Below, piece after piece: positions 1-6,144 of a stretch of 6,720 bases of DNA. Every line of letters begins with the position of its first letter. The stretch's first letter is position 1. The stretch spans positions 543-7,262 of the forward strand of contig DMNE01000319.1 of NCBI GenBank assembly GCA_003453735.1. The letters are read 5' to 3'. Origin of the DNA: Nitrospiraceae bacterium (GTDB taxonomy: Bacteria; Nitrospirota; Thermodesulfovibrionia; Thermodesulfovibrionales; UBA9159). The translations under genes were made by a program, and so were the position numbers. The notes under the pieces are model-generated. The model ran no database searches. It was not told where the DNA came from and saw nothing but the letters and a program-made list of their open reading frames with translations.

Positions 1-22
1 TACATTTGTACCCGCTTCTCTG

Positions 23-86
23 ATATTGATTACCAAAGAAACCAGACAGGTCTGACCAAGCAATCACTTGTGTTGATTACGGGCGG
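23..86 (+). repeat. Repeat unit A, copy A1
   Basis: This 64-bp stretch recurs at 3647-3710 without gaps, with about 51 of 64 bases identical by eye. It contains the conserved small palindrome CCAGACAGGTCTG (13 bases shared exactly) and ends in the core GTTGATTACGGGCGG, which is also the left end of palindromic unit B. The unit probably begins upstream of, or near, the window edge. I do not recognise the family. Confidence 0.75.
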
Positions 87-180
87 AAAATAACATACCT
101 CCGGTGTTGAGTACGCCGGAGAAGTCAACACGAATCGCAAAGCCCGATGCACACGGGGTGCCCCCGCTAATCAACACCTT
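69..180 (+). repeat. 112-bp palindromic repeat unit B, copy B1
   Basis: This is a near-perfect direct repeat of 6597-6708, identical at 110 of 112 positions; I see one T/C and one G/T difference. The ends form a perfect 10-bp inverted repeat, GTGTTGATTA at 70-79 and TAATCAACAC at 168-177, extended inward by an imperfect GC-rich stem. Nested inside is a second inverted pair, GTGTTGA at 104-110 and TCAACAC at 125-131. The similarity between copies stops at the inverted-repeat ends, as expected of a discrete element such as a MITE or a structured recombination site. No convincing target-site duplication is visible. Confidence 0.8.
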
Positions 181-540
181 ACTTTTTCGAAACTTTATGC
201 AGATTTTCAAAAATAACCGTTACAACTGCTTACCCAACTCTTTCTCGAAACGAAATGATCGCTGGTCGATCTCAAAATATTTCTTTCAGCCACACCCATT
301 TAGAGGACAAATCCGTAAAATGGCGAGAGGACAAATATTCATGTTTTCTAGTAGAAATGTTGCCGGCATGCGACATACGTTTTTCCTTTCAACGAACAAA
401 CAGGCTTAGATCGCCGGCGTGATTTTCCATTCGCAACTGTCACTGGTCAAGTCAATCATCGCGAGGAGTGTCGGTAATAATCAGCAGCGATATACTCTCG
501 AAACTTTAACGTCAAATGGGGCATTTTTTGCGGTATTTCT
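181..540. other. Gene-free stretch with a duplicated 11-mer
   Basis: I see no convincing gene here. An open frame at 104-409 begins inside repeat B and has no ribosome site. AGAGGACAAAT occurs twice, at 302-312 and 326-336, 24 bp apart. Spaced short repeats of this GGACA-type are typical of IS21-family ends, so this may be a relic of such an end. No transposase is nearby. A small inverted repeat, AAATG-ggg-CATTT, lies at 514-526 upstream of the toxin gene. Confidence 0.5.
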
Positions 541-544
541 TTTT

Positions 545-573
545 TTGTGTTAGACTCTGAAAGATGATAAAAT
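545..573 (+). promoter_or_regulatory. Tentative promoter of the BrnT toxin operon
   Basis: TTGTGT at 545-550 and TAAAAT at 568-573 are separated by 17 bp. The -10 matches the consensus at five of six positions and the -35 is weak. The start codon is only 5 bp past the -10, so transcripts from this promoter would be almost leaderless. An alternative start site further upstream is possible. Confidence 0.3.
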
Positions 574-575
574 AG

Positions 576-1092
<517 letters not shown>

Positions 1093-1118
1093 GGTTATAC
1101 ATTATATGGGGATAATCA

Positions 1119-1343
1119 ATGACAGATAAAAACAAAAAATGGATCGAAGCGAAGAAGAAATATCACTTATCTGGTGCCCACATCCAAATGGCAAGGGAAT
1201 TGGGAATGAATCCAAAGAAATTTGGAAGTCTTGCAAATCATAAGCAGGAAAGATGGAAAGTGCCATTACCGGATTTCATAGAGGAGTTGTATTTCAAGAG
1301 ATTCAAAAAAGAGAAACCTGATGTTGTCAAGCGGTTGCAATAG
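1119..1343 (+). CDS. Conserved small hypothetical protein, 74 aa
   Basis: This small, lysine-rich protein has a recognisable conserved core: KKWIEAKKKYHLSGAHIQMA (residues 6-25), then RELGMNPKKFGSLANHKQE (26-44) and LPDFIEELYFKRF (50-62). I know this type as a widespread conserved hypothetical protein in bacteria, without an established function. The charge and helix-turn pattern (HIQMARELGMNPKKFG) hint at nucleic-acid binding, but that is inference. It has no signal peptide, membrane segment or cysteine. It lies 26 bp after the antitoxin on the same strand, with a weak GGGGA ribosome site 6 bases before the ATG, so co-transcription with the TA pair is plausible. Such proteins often occur outside TA loci, so a functional link is not shown. 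Confidence 0.8.
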   Translation: MTDKNKKWIEAKKKYHLSGAHIQMARELGMNPKKFGSLANHKQERWKVPLPDFIEELYFKRFKKEKPDVVKRLQ

Positions 1344-1370
1344 CTCAAGACACATTATGAAGAGATAATC

Positions 1371-1595
1371 ATGAGTTTCTGTCCAGTATGCGGCGCTCAT
1401 CATGATCCTAAAATGCCATGCGCCGATCGTGCCGGTGAATTGTTGCGTGATGCGGGTATTGAACCAAGAGCGATGGGAAAAAAAGAATTGAAAACAACGA
1501 TCAAGAAAGCAAATCGAAGCATGGTCATTATCCTTATTCTTGTTTTGTCATTCCTACTTTTGACCGTTTTAGTAGCTAAACTGGTACAACAATGA
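1371..1595 (+). CDS. Small zinc-knuckle protein with C-terminal membrane anchor, 74 aa
   Basis: The N-terminus MSFCPVCGAHHDPKMPC has CxxC at residues 4-7, histidines at 10-11 and a further cysteine at 17, a likely zinc-binding ribbon or knuckle. A soluble linker (18-50) containing AGELLRDAGIEPRAMGKKE leads to one hydrophobic helix, VIILILVLSFLLLTVLVA (52-69), so this is a tail-anchored single-pass membrane protein with the zinc end probably cytoplasmic. It starts 27 bp after the preceding gene behind GAAGAG (about 7-base spacing). The same GATAATCA string precedes both start codons, at 1111-1118 and 1364-1371. Similar CPVCG...PCADRAGELL proteins occur as hypothetical proteins in environmental bacteria; I know no function. 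Confidence 0.78.
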   Translation: MSFCPVCGAHHDPKMPCADRAGELLRDAGIEPRAMGKKELKTTIKKANRSMVIILILVLSFLLLTVLVAKLVQQ

Positions 1596-1798
1596 AATTG
1601 TAACATGCACTATTTTAGTAGATTTCAAATGTGTTTGTTTCGGGAAGGAAGCTTGCGTAGTGATTTCCCGACGGGACCTTCAGAGTTTTACCTGTAAACA
1701 GTGTCATTCCAGCCCAAATGAAGCCTTGCGATTGGGAAACGACGAAGCTGCCATATGATAATAAGGCACGAAAATCCGAAAGCCAATATCTCTTTGCT

Positions 1799-2308
1799 TT
1801 AAAAGTTATCAGTTTGACCCAAATCGACGTCTTCACTTAACGAATCATCGCAATATTCTACTGCTATTTCTGGTGTCAGTGGTTCACCAGTCCCGGCATC
1901 TGTATTACAGACAACAAAAAGTGCAGCTTTTGATGCTTTCTCAAAAAGAAGAGTCTTGTTTCCACCAAGCCACATGGTATAGGCACGAAGTTCTTTGATC
2001 GGCAAGCCCGATTGCACATGCCTGCGCTCAGTGAACGACCGCAAGATAAGCGAAATCTTATTATAATTACTAAGCAACCTATATAGGCGAGCGTGCAATA
2101 TGGCTGACTCTTCCAATGAGTAACCAAAAACGGGCTTGCCCGATTCATTCCTGCGGATATCGAACGTCAGAACCCCCTCGGGACTGGCGATAGTTGCGAT
2201 TGCGTTAGTGTAAACCCGTTTTTTCAATTCATCAAAAAAGGCCTCAAAGTTTATACGTCTAACTTCAAGATCGTTACCTCCAAATTTAGATTGTTTGCGT
2301 TTTCTCAT
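1799..2308 (-). CDS. Hypothetical protein, 169 aa
   Basis: I do not recognise this family. The product begins MRKRKQSKFGGND, with a very basic first 10 residues, and continues into a mixed alpha/beta-looking body without signal peptide or membrane segment. Notable segments are VRRINFEAFFDELKKRVY (residues 16-33), GVLTFDIRRNESGKP (45-59), a helix-rich EESAILHARLYRLLSNYNKI (66-85) and an acidic tail ending CDDSLSEDVDLGQTDNF. The ATG is well supported: AGGAAGG lies 7 bases upstream (2316-2322) and a promoter-like pair lies beyond it. It is convergent with the zinc-knuckle gene (203 bp between stops) and has no operon partner, so it seems to be a stand-alone cytoplasmic cargo gene. The pairing of a basic head and acidic tail is visible but unexplained. 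Confidence 0.75.
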   Translation of the reverse strand: MRKRKQSKFGGNDLEVRRINFEAFFDELKKRVYTNAIATIASPEGVLTFDIRRNESGKPVFGYSLEESAILHARLYRLLSNYNKISLILRSFTERRHVQSGLPIKELRAYTMWLGGNKTLLFEKASKAALFVVCNTDAGTGEPLTPEIAVEYCDDSLSEDVDLGQTDNF

Positions 2309-2333
2309 GATGATACCTTCCTGACGACTCCCT

Positions 2334-2361
2334 ATATTAGTTGTAATATTTTAAGGGACAA
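2334..2361 (-). promoter_or_regulatory. Candidate promoter for the 169-aa protein
   Basis: On the minus strand, TTGTCC (2356-2361) and TAATAT (2334-2339) are separated by 16 bp. Each matches the sigma70 consensus at four of six positions. The -10 ends 25 bp before the ATG and just upstream of the AGGAAGG ribosome site. The spacing is reasonable and the boxes are modest. Confidence 0.35.
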
Positions 2362-2540
2362 AAATCAAGACTTGACAATCTACATAGCAGGTGCAGTCGA
2401 TGGTCATCATCCCCTAGGCTTCTACTCTGACAACCTCAGTAATACGCCTAGAAACTGATGCGACTGGTGAGTTGCACACCTGCTGCGTTGATTTCCGCTC
2501 ATAGCAAACGCTCATCGAAATATCACAGATGTTAGTTCGA
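2362..2540. other. Intergenic stretch with no recognised feature
   Basis: I find no gene, hairpin terminator or repeat of note between the promoter of the 169-aa gene and repeat C1. The whole gene-free interval runs from 2309 to 2985 and is otherwise occupied by repeat C1 (2541-2673) and the leader of the DUF433 operon. Confidence 0.4.
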
Positions 2541-2680
2541 GGAGTACTTCTCGCCGAGTGAGTCATCTCGATTTTGCGGACATGCAGATGGCGTCAACAG
2601 CCTAAGAAGTGTTTATTTCGGATATAATCTGTCAGTGGTAGCCGTCTCCTTACATGTGTTGACTTCGGGCGGAATTCCGG
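2541..2680 (+). repeat. Repeat unit C, copy C1, with degenerate B head
   Basis: From GGAGTACTTCTCGCC onward this matches 6484-6615 over about 132 bp with one indel, roughly 80-85% identical by eye. Blocks such as GACATGCAGATGGCGTCAA (2579-2597) are exact. It ends in TGTGTTGACTTCGGGCGGAA, a variant of the left end of unit B, followed by the 10-bp palindrome CGGAATTCCG (2670-2679). The rest of B is absent or unrecognisable. It encodes no protein that I can see. Confidence 0.75.
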
Positions 2681-2906
2681 ATAAAACATAGCGTTGGTTC
2701 CGAATGGATTTCGGGTATGATGGTTGCTGACAGAACCATCTCTAAAAGACAATGCTTTCCCCCCCGGAAATCTTGCGAAGGAAACATATGGTTCTTGTCC
2801 TGTGTATTATCGGCGAAGGGGGTTCTCGCTCAGATCCGCGACTACAATGGCGATTGGGGAGTAACAAGCTACTTGTTGTCCGTTCGTATCCACGCGTTGT
2901 TAGCTC

Positions 2907-2915
2907 TGTTATAAT
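2907..2915 (+). promoter_or_regulatory. Extended -10 promoter of the DUF433/DUF5615 operon
   Basis: TGTTATAAT is a perfect TATAAT preceded by the TG of an extended -10 element. The -35 position holds only a weak TATCCA (2887-2892, 17-bp spacer), typical for extended -10 promoters. Transcription would start near 2922, giving a leader of about 65 nt before the antitoxin start. Confidence 0.5.
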
Positions 2916-2985
2916 AATGTTGGCCCTGACATGGCAGGAGAAAATGATACATGCGTGATAGAATAAAGCCAGTGAGGTGACAATA

Positions 2986-3216
2986 ATGAGAAAGCTTACA
3001 AGGATTACCTTCAATCCCGAAATCATGGGCGGTAAACCCTGCATCAGAGGAATGCGTGTCACTGTGGGGATGATTGTGGGCATGATTGCCGCAGGTCATT
3101 CCAGAGATGAAATATTAAAACTCTATCCATATCTAGAAAGTCAGGATATCGATGAGGCCCTTTCTTATGCGGCCTGGCGTTCCGAAGAAATCGACATCCC
3201 TCTGCCGATGACGTGA
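2986..3216 (+). CDS. DUF433 family antitoxin
   Basis: This 76-aa protein carries the DUF433 signature: ITFNPEIMGGKPCIRGMRVTV (residues 7-27), then VGMIAAGHSRDEILKLYPYL (31-50, a helix-turn-helix-like segment) and DIDEALSYAAWRSEE (54-68). DUF433 proteins are small winged/HTH-type DNA-binding proteins that act as VapB-like antitoxins. By family analogy this one should bind the downstream PIN-like protein and repress the shared promoter. I chose ATG 2986 over the in-frame GTG 2977 because GAGGTG (2974-2979) lies 6 bases upstream and would overlap the GTG. Its stop overlaps the next start (GTGA), the usual arrangement for this pair. It appears full-length. Confidence 0.92.
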   Translation: MRKLTRITFNPEIMGGKPCIRGMRVTVGMIVGMIAAGHSRDEILKLYPYLESQDIDEALSYAAWRSEEIDIPLPMT

Positions 3217-3575
3217 AGCTGCTAATCGATATGAATCTCTCTCCGGACTGGGTAGCTGTCCTTACGGCTGGCGGAATCGAGGCTGTCCACTGGGTGAATG
3301 TTGGATCGGCCAAAGCACCGGATAAAAAAATCATCGCATGGGCCAAATCCGGCGGATATGTTCTACTGACCCATGATCTAGACTTCGGGGCTATACTGGC
3401 ATCAACGGGGGCAGATTCGCCGAGTGTCATTCAGTTGCGCATCCAAGATGTCACGCCCGAAGTTGCAAAACAACTTGTTCTGGATGTCATTGCGCGCTTT
3501 GCAGAAGAGGTCAAGCAAGGAGTTCTCATAAGTGTTGATGAGGACAGAGCGCGTATTCGAATCTTGCCGATATAG
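3213..3575 (+). CDS. DUF5615 PIN-like toxin
   Basis: This 120-aa protein has the hallmarks of DUF5615, a Mut7-C/PIN-like RNase family paired with DUF433. LLIDMNLSPDW (residues 3-13) carries the first acidic residue D6. GSAKAPDKKIIAWAK (31-45) carries D37. VLLTHDLDFGAILA (50-63) carries D55 and D57. These aspartates probably bind the metal ion of a ribonuclease active site, so I infer that the enzyme is intact. The start is GTG within a 4-bp overlap (GTGA) with the antitoxin stop, so translation is likely coupled and the antitoxin is made first. The C-terminal VLISVDEDRARIRILPI matches the usual family ending and length. Confidence 0.93.
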   Translation: MKLLIDMNLSPDWVAVLTAGGIEAVHWVNVGSAKAPDKKIIAWAKSGGYVLLTHDLDFGAILASTGADSPSVIQLRIQDVTPEVAKQLVLDVIARFAEEVKQGVLISVDEDRARIRILPI

Positions 3576-3580
3576 GATAT

Positions 3581-3595
3581 CAAACGCGACGTTTG
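3581..3595 (+). other. Small hairpin after the toxin gene
   Basis: CAAACG (3581-3586) and CGTTTG (3590-3595) are perfect complements around a 3-base loop, six bases after the toxin stop codon. There is no T-run after it, so it is not a convincing intrinsic terminator; it could be an mRNA 3' end structure. Confidence 0.35.
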
Positions 3596-3646
3596 TAATG
3601 GATAAGAAAATCAGGGTAAGTGGAGACTTTCATAAGTGCCTCGCTG

Positions 3647-3710
3647 GTGTTGATTTTCAAAATAACCAGACAGGTCTGGACAAGCAGTCATTCATGTTGC
3701 TTACGGGCGG
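3647..3710 (+). repeat. Repeat unit A, copy A2
   Basis: This is gap-free and about 80% identical to 23-86 by eye, sharing the exact palindrome CCAGACAGGTCTG and the end TTACGGGCGG. Downstream it does not continue into unit B but into GGTATTCCGC, resembling the sequence after repeat C1 (GGAATTCCGG). It begins 71 bp after the PIN-like toxin gene, so it may mark the end of that cassette-like segment. Confidence 0.7.
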
Positions 3711-3776
3711 TATTCCGCGTTTCCTGAATGCGGCCATGGAAGGCGGATTTTTACCCGTAACTGTCCGTTGTCGATC

Positions 3777-3922
3777 TTTCCCATAGCCATACCGCTACAG
3801 TCCCACCCCTTCTCTTCTTTCCCGACCTTCCTGATTTTCCGATTTCCCGGTCCACGCCGGGAATTGCGGAAATTGCGAGTGTTGCGAATAAGAGGGGGGC
3901 ATAGCGCTATGGCTATGGGAAA
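3777..3922. mobile_element. 146-bp MITE-like palindromic element
   Basis: The ends are 21-bp inverted repeats matching at 20 of 21 positions: 3777-3797, beginning TTTCCCATAGCCATA, and 3902-3922, ending TATGGCTATGGGAAA. Further arms pair inward, CCCCTTCTCTT near 3807 against AAGAGGGGGG near 3890. The centre folds as TTCCCGG-tccacg-CCGGGAA, so the whole element can form one long hairpin. It codes for nothing plausible and there is no transposase. No target-site duplication is visible (flanks TCGATC and TTCATT). A non-autonomous transposable element is the best reading; a structured RNA is an alternative. Confidence 0.65.
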
Positions 3923-4105
3923 TTCATTGACGTGAGCAATATTCTATCTTCTATATGGCGCTAGAATAAAAGTACGTTGTTACCCCTAGTGATCTGCCTA
4001 TATCGCCACTCCCTTTTTTCTCCCGATGCCGGCGCCCAGCCCCGTGCCGACGAGAGTACATACGGGCCAGGGAAGGCGGAAGAAACTTTGTACCCGTGAG
4101 GGGAT
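3923..4105. other. Intergenic stretch with no recognised feature
   Basis: I see no gene here. GGAAGGCGGA at 4071-4080 also occurs at 3738-3747, on the other side of the MITE-like element, and both are followed by a TACCCGT string. This could be a short flanking duplication or chance. The gene-free interval from 3596 to 4164 also holds repeat A2, the palindromic element and the promoter at 4106. Confidence 0.35.
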
Positions 4106-4134
4106 TTGACAATTTTATATATCTGTGATATACA
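4106..4134 (+). promoter_or_regulatory. Strong sigma70 promoter
   Basis: TTGACA (4106-4111), a perfect -35, is followed after exactly 17 bp by TATACA (4129-4134), a five-of-six -10. This is the best promoter in the window. It drives only an 11-codon frame, which suggests that the gene it once served has been lost. Confidence 0.75.
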
Positions 4135-4164
4135 ATACATACAATATTACTTTGGAGGAAAGAC

Positions 4165-4200
4165 ATGTCAACTCAGATGATTATGTTGCTTGAGCAGTAG
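4165..4200 (+). pseudogene. Truncated 5' stub of a gene (11 codons) or leader peptide
   Basis: ATG 4165 is preceded by GGAGG (4154-4158) at a 6-base spacing and by a strong promoter 31 bp upstream. The frame encodes only MSTQMIMLLEQ before TAG 4198-4200. Such strong expression signals on so short a frame suggest the surviving start of a gene whose body was deleted. The stub runs head-on into the end of the opposing frame at 4181-4372, with which it overlaps. A genuine leader peptide is possible, but no attenuator hairpin or downstream same-strand gene supports it. Confidence 0.45.
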
Positions 4201-4372
4201 TGGCATTTCCCATGAAGTCTTCCTGGTCGAACCCTATTGTCCAACCGCCATTGCCGTTTTGCTTCCTGCTCGGATTAGGATATGTGATTCTGTCTGCTAT
4301 TGCTGGATTGCCGCTGACTTCGTTGTCGCTGACCGCTTGAAATGCTGCATTAAAAAGACTGATTGTTGCCAT
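4181..4372 (-). CDS. Hypothetical 63-aa protein, probably a 3'-truncated gene
   Basis: ATG 4372 has a good ribosome site, AAGGAG, 8 bases upstream (about 4381-4386), and the product MATISLFNAAFQAVSDNEVSG... looks like a genuine protein start. It continues NPAIADRITYPNPSRKQNGNGGWTIGFDQEDF (residues 22-53) and stops after GNATTAQAT. The GGWTIGFDQEDF string, with an N-terminal helix ending in an acidic residue, is reminiscent of starts of lysozyme-like or phage cell-wall proteins, but I cannot assign a family. At 63 aa it is too short for such a domain. Its final codons overlap the oppositely oriented 11-codon stub, so a deletion that fused two convergent genes probably removed its 3' part. It lies 133 bp downstream of the secreted protein gene. 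Confidence 0.5.
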   Translation of the reverse strand: MATISLFNAAFQAVSDNEVSGNPAIADRITYPNPSRKQNGNGGWTIGFDQEDFMGNATTAQAT

Positions 4373-4505
4373 AAGAGTTCTCCTTTTTATCTTTAGGAAA
4401 TTGTTCGATCCAATCCAAAGCTTGGCATTAAAGCCTGCCGACCTTCAGATTGACTATGACAGCCTGTCGAAAAATTATTGAGACCGCTCTCCTGCATGCG
4501 TCTGC

Positions 4506-5378
4506 TTATTGAACCCTGGCTGAGGGCTCACCAATTGCTCTAAGTACCGCTTTATACCGGGCAGCGAGATTGTGCTCGAACCTGAGCCCCGACTCAAGAT
4601 CCTTTCTGGGAACAATAAAAATATTCCTGTCGGAGGCCCATGTTGACTTGGGTATCGATGTCAGTACCAGTAGTATTGGGTAATTATCGAACCAGGGAGG
4701 CCTAAGACCACTGGCTGGGCCGAATAATAATGTTCTACCGTTTCCAATATCTATAGTTGCTAGAGAATTAGGACTATCAAAGTACTCTTCAATTTTCTGT
4801 GGTCCGTCTTCACAATAGATGCCCTCTTCGACGATAATCGGTATGTTGCTTCTATGTATGATATAAAAACTGTCGGTCGAACCATTCTTATTTTCCACAG
4901 TATAATAAAACAGGAAATTCCCGGGCCCGCAATGGGCTGAGCTTCCATCGGATTCCAAATATATCTTTGCGCCATTGCCAAAACTGTTATCCGTACAACA
5001 AAGGTCTGTTAACCCGTTTGGCAGTTTTTGGAAGACACCCACCTTCAGCACACTCAGCTTCGGACTTGCCCCGCATTTTTCCTTCAACGGAGCGGACAAT
5101 GAATCTTTCACCGGATTCCAGTAAGCTGACTGGTTGTTTTCGGTTCCCACGCAAAGCAATTTATCATGACCGTCTGAATATATGTCTCCAATCCATTTGA
5201 AATGCCATTTTTTTATCATGTCCTCGACTTGAGTGCCTTGTATTTCAGACCGAGATTTTGCCGAGTTGTCCGAGGTCGATTGAAGTTCGGCTCCAGCCCA
5301 TGCCACAGCGCCTATTTGCAGTGAAATTACATAGACAGCTATCAATATTGTTGAATAATATTTTTTGACCCTTATCAT
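4506..5378 (-). CDS. Secreted six-cysteine hypothetical protein, 290 aa
   Basis: ATG 5378 is supported by AGGGGG about 6 bases upstream and gives a classic signal peptide: MIRVKK, a hydrophobic stretch YSTILIAVYVISLQIGAV (residues 8-25) and probable cleavage after AWA (28) or AGA (30). An in-frame GTG at 5408 would put ten polar residues before it. The mature protein has six cysteines (76, 102, 127, 128, 150, 189), consistent with disulfides after export. The body is rich in strand-like segments with repeated LLCVGTENNQSAYW and TLLFGPASGL types, so a beta-rich or propeller-like fold is possible. I do not recognise the family. The 37-bp gap after the frameshifted RCC1-like gene suggests a shared transcript. 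Confidence 0.8.
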   Translation of the reverse strand: MIRVKKYYSTILIAVYVISLQIGAVAWAGAELQSTSDNSAKSRSEIQGTQVEDMIKKWHFKWIGDIYSDGHDKLLCVGTENNQSAYWNPVKDSLSAPLKEKCGASPKLSVLKVGVFQKLPNGLTDLCCTDNSFGNGAKIYLESDGSSAHCGPGNFLFYYTVENKNGSTDSFYIIHRSNIPIIVEEGIYCEDGPQKIEEYFDSPNSLATIDIGNGRTLLFGPASGLRPPWFDNYPILLVLTSIPKSTWASDRNIFIVPRKDLESGLRFEHNLAARYKAVLRAIGEPSARVQ

Positions 5379-5415
5379 GCTGCGCCCCCTATATTCATCC
5401 ACACACACTGTACAC

Positions 5416-5869
5416 CTAAATATCGCCTTTCAGGAAGTGCCCTAAAATCTGGGAGGAAGTGGCCGTGAGGCCACCCCCTCCCGACGGAACGGCTCGTACT
5501 GGCCAGGTAAGCCGCTCTTCGATCGGTGCCGGACATCCGTCCAAGAGTTTCCTCCGTTCGGAAAGTGTTTGGATAAATTTATTCGGGCCTGAAATTTTGA
5601 CTGGATGCTTCAATCGAGACGTATCCTCAAATCTCCACACGCTGCCGTCCTCCTTAAGAATGGCGGGCGCCGCCAAATGCCATCATGGGCTCAGCACACC
5701 ACCCCGATTGGGCGATGCAACTCATTACAAAAAAAGTAAAAAATTGTAAGATCGGGTGCAAACCGATTGCTGACAGAATGGCAGGCAGTCTCTTTTTTCT
5801 AAATGTCGGCTCTGCTTCGCAATCAATAAGTGCATCAAAATCCGTTGCTGTATCCAAAATACCTTGCAA
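5416..5869 (-). pseudogene. Frameshifted secreted protein with an RCC1-like motif
   Basis: Two overlapping minus-strand frames read as one gene broken by a single-base shift near 5665-5676, in a GGCGGCGCCCGCC run. The first part (TTG 5869, AGGAGG about 10 bases upstream) holds RKKR, a hydrophobic stretch FFTFFVMSCIAQSGWC and a likely cleavage before AEP, so an export signal after a long N-region. It then reads MMAFGG and, in the shifted frame, APAILKEDGSVWRFED, close to an RCC1-type repeat core (G...LKEDGSVW). Only one repeat is visible. The last ~25 residues (VPSGGGGLTATSSQ...) look unlike coding sequence and may be a second lesion. It is probably inactive. A sequencing error at the GC run cannot be excluded. 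Confidence 0.55.
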
Positions 5870-5975
5870 TGTAACCCACCCTCCTTAAACCGTCGAAAGT
5901 TGGTAAAGGGACAACACTCCTATAAAACTGAAAAGAGCATAGCAAAAGCAAACAAGGCACGGCTCCTTGTTTCAT
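5835..5975 (-). CDS. Possible small membrane or exported peptide, 46 aa
   Basis: ATG 5975 follows a good GAGGAG ribosome site (5982-5987) and encodes MKQGAVPCLLLLCSFQFYR..., a basic then hydrophobic start like a signal or anchor, ending ...YFGYSNGF. The end overlaps the start of the frameshifted gene. An alternative reading, if one A of the AAA after the ATG is extra, gives a hydrophobic peptide with CLVCFCYALFSFIGVLSLY ending at a stop just before the AGGAGG of the next frame, which fits gene spacing better. Neither product is a family I know. This could be the decayed first gene of the minus-strand group. Confidence 0.3.
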   Translation of the reverse strand: MKQGAVPCLLLLCSFQFYRSVVPLPTFDGLRRVGYIARYFGYSNGF

Positions 5976-5996
5976 AAAAGGCTCCTCGACGATTCG

Positions 5997-6025
5997 ATAA
6001 TACGTTTACTGCCCTATTTGCTTAA
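5997..6025 (-). promoter_or_regulatory. Tentative promoter of the minus-strand secreted-protein group
   Basis: On the minus strand, TTAAGC (6020-6025) and TATTAT (5997-6002) are 17 bp apart. The -10 matches five of six positions and the -35 only three of six. The -10 ends 21 bp before ATG 5975. No stronger candidate is visible upstream of this group. Confidence 0.3.
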
Positions 6026-6098
6026 GGACAAGATAGCTTTAGAATGCGTCTGCCAACCTTTGTCAGGCAATATTTCTCATCTATTACCCACCCATTAA

Positions 6099-6144
6099 AA
6101 ACCCGGATCGATCATTGGGACAAATATGATCGCTCCCCGGGTTT
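6099..6144 (-). terminator. Terminator-like hairpin (minus-strand orientation)
   Basis: AAACCCGG (6099-6106) pairs with CCGGGTTT (6137-6144), and CGATCAT (6109-6115) pairs with ATGATCG (6126-6132), with a small internal loop and a 10-base apical loop. Read on the minus strand the stem is followed by GGTTTTTAAT, fitting an intrinsic terminator. On the plus strand it ends GGTTTCC, much weaker. No protein gene lies upstream of it on the minus strand within the window. Confidence 0.5.

Noticed and set aside
69..180. Repeat B as an integron attC site
   Set aside because: The outer boxes run GTTGATT...AATCAAC, the reverse of the RYYYAAC...GTTRRRY arrangement on either strand; only an internal GTTGAGT fits a core site and it has no partner.
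104..409. 101-codon plus-strand frame
   Set aside because: It starts inside palindromic repeat B1, has no ribosome site, and its sequence resembles no protein family; it also runs through the IS-end-like 11-mer duplication.
1615..1836. 73-codon minus-strand frame after the 169-aa gene
   Set aside because: It would start at a GTG inside the 169-aa gene without a Shine-Dalgarno site. Its residues look moderately protein-like (TLKVPSGNHYASFLPETNTFEIY), so a decayed fragment cannot be excluded, but I cannot support a gene.
2717..3099. Overlapping frames on both strands upstream of the DUF433 gene
   Set aside because: They have no ribosome sites or recognisable motifs and overlap each other and the promoter and start of the DUF433 gene.
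3532..3786. 84-codon plus-strand frame after the PIN-like toxin
   Set aside because: It begins within the toxin gene and crosses repeat A2 into the MITE-like element; composition follows the repeats, not a protein.
3951..4166. 71-codon minus-strand frame
   Set aside because: It lies antisense to the strong promoter at 4106 and has no start signals or known motif.
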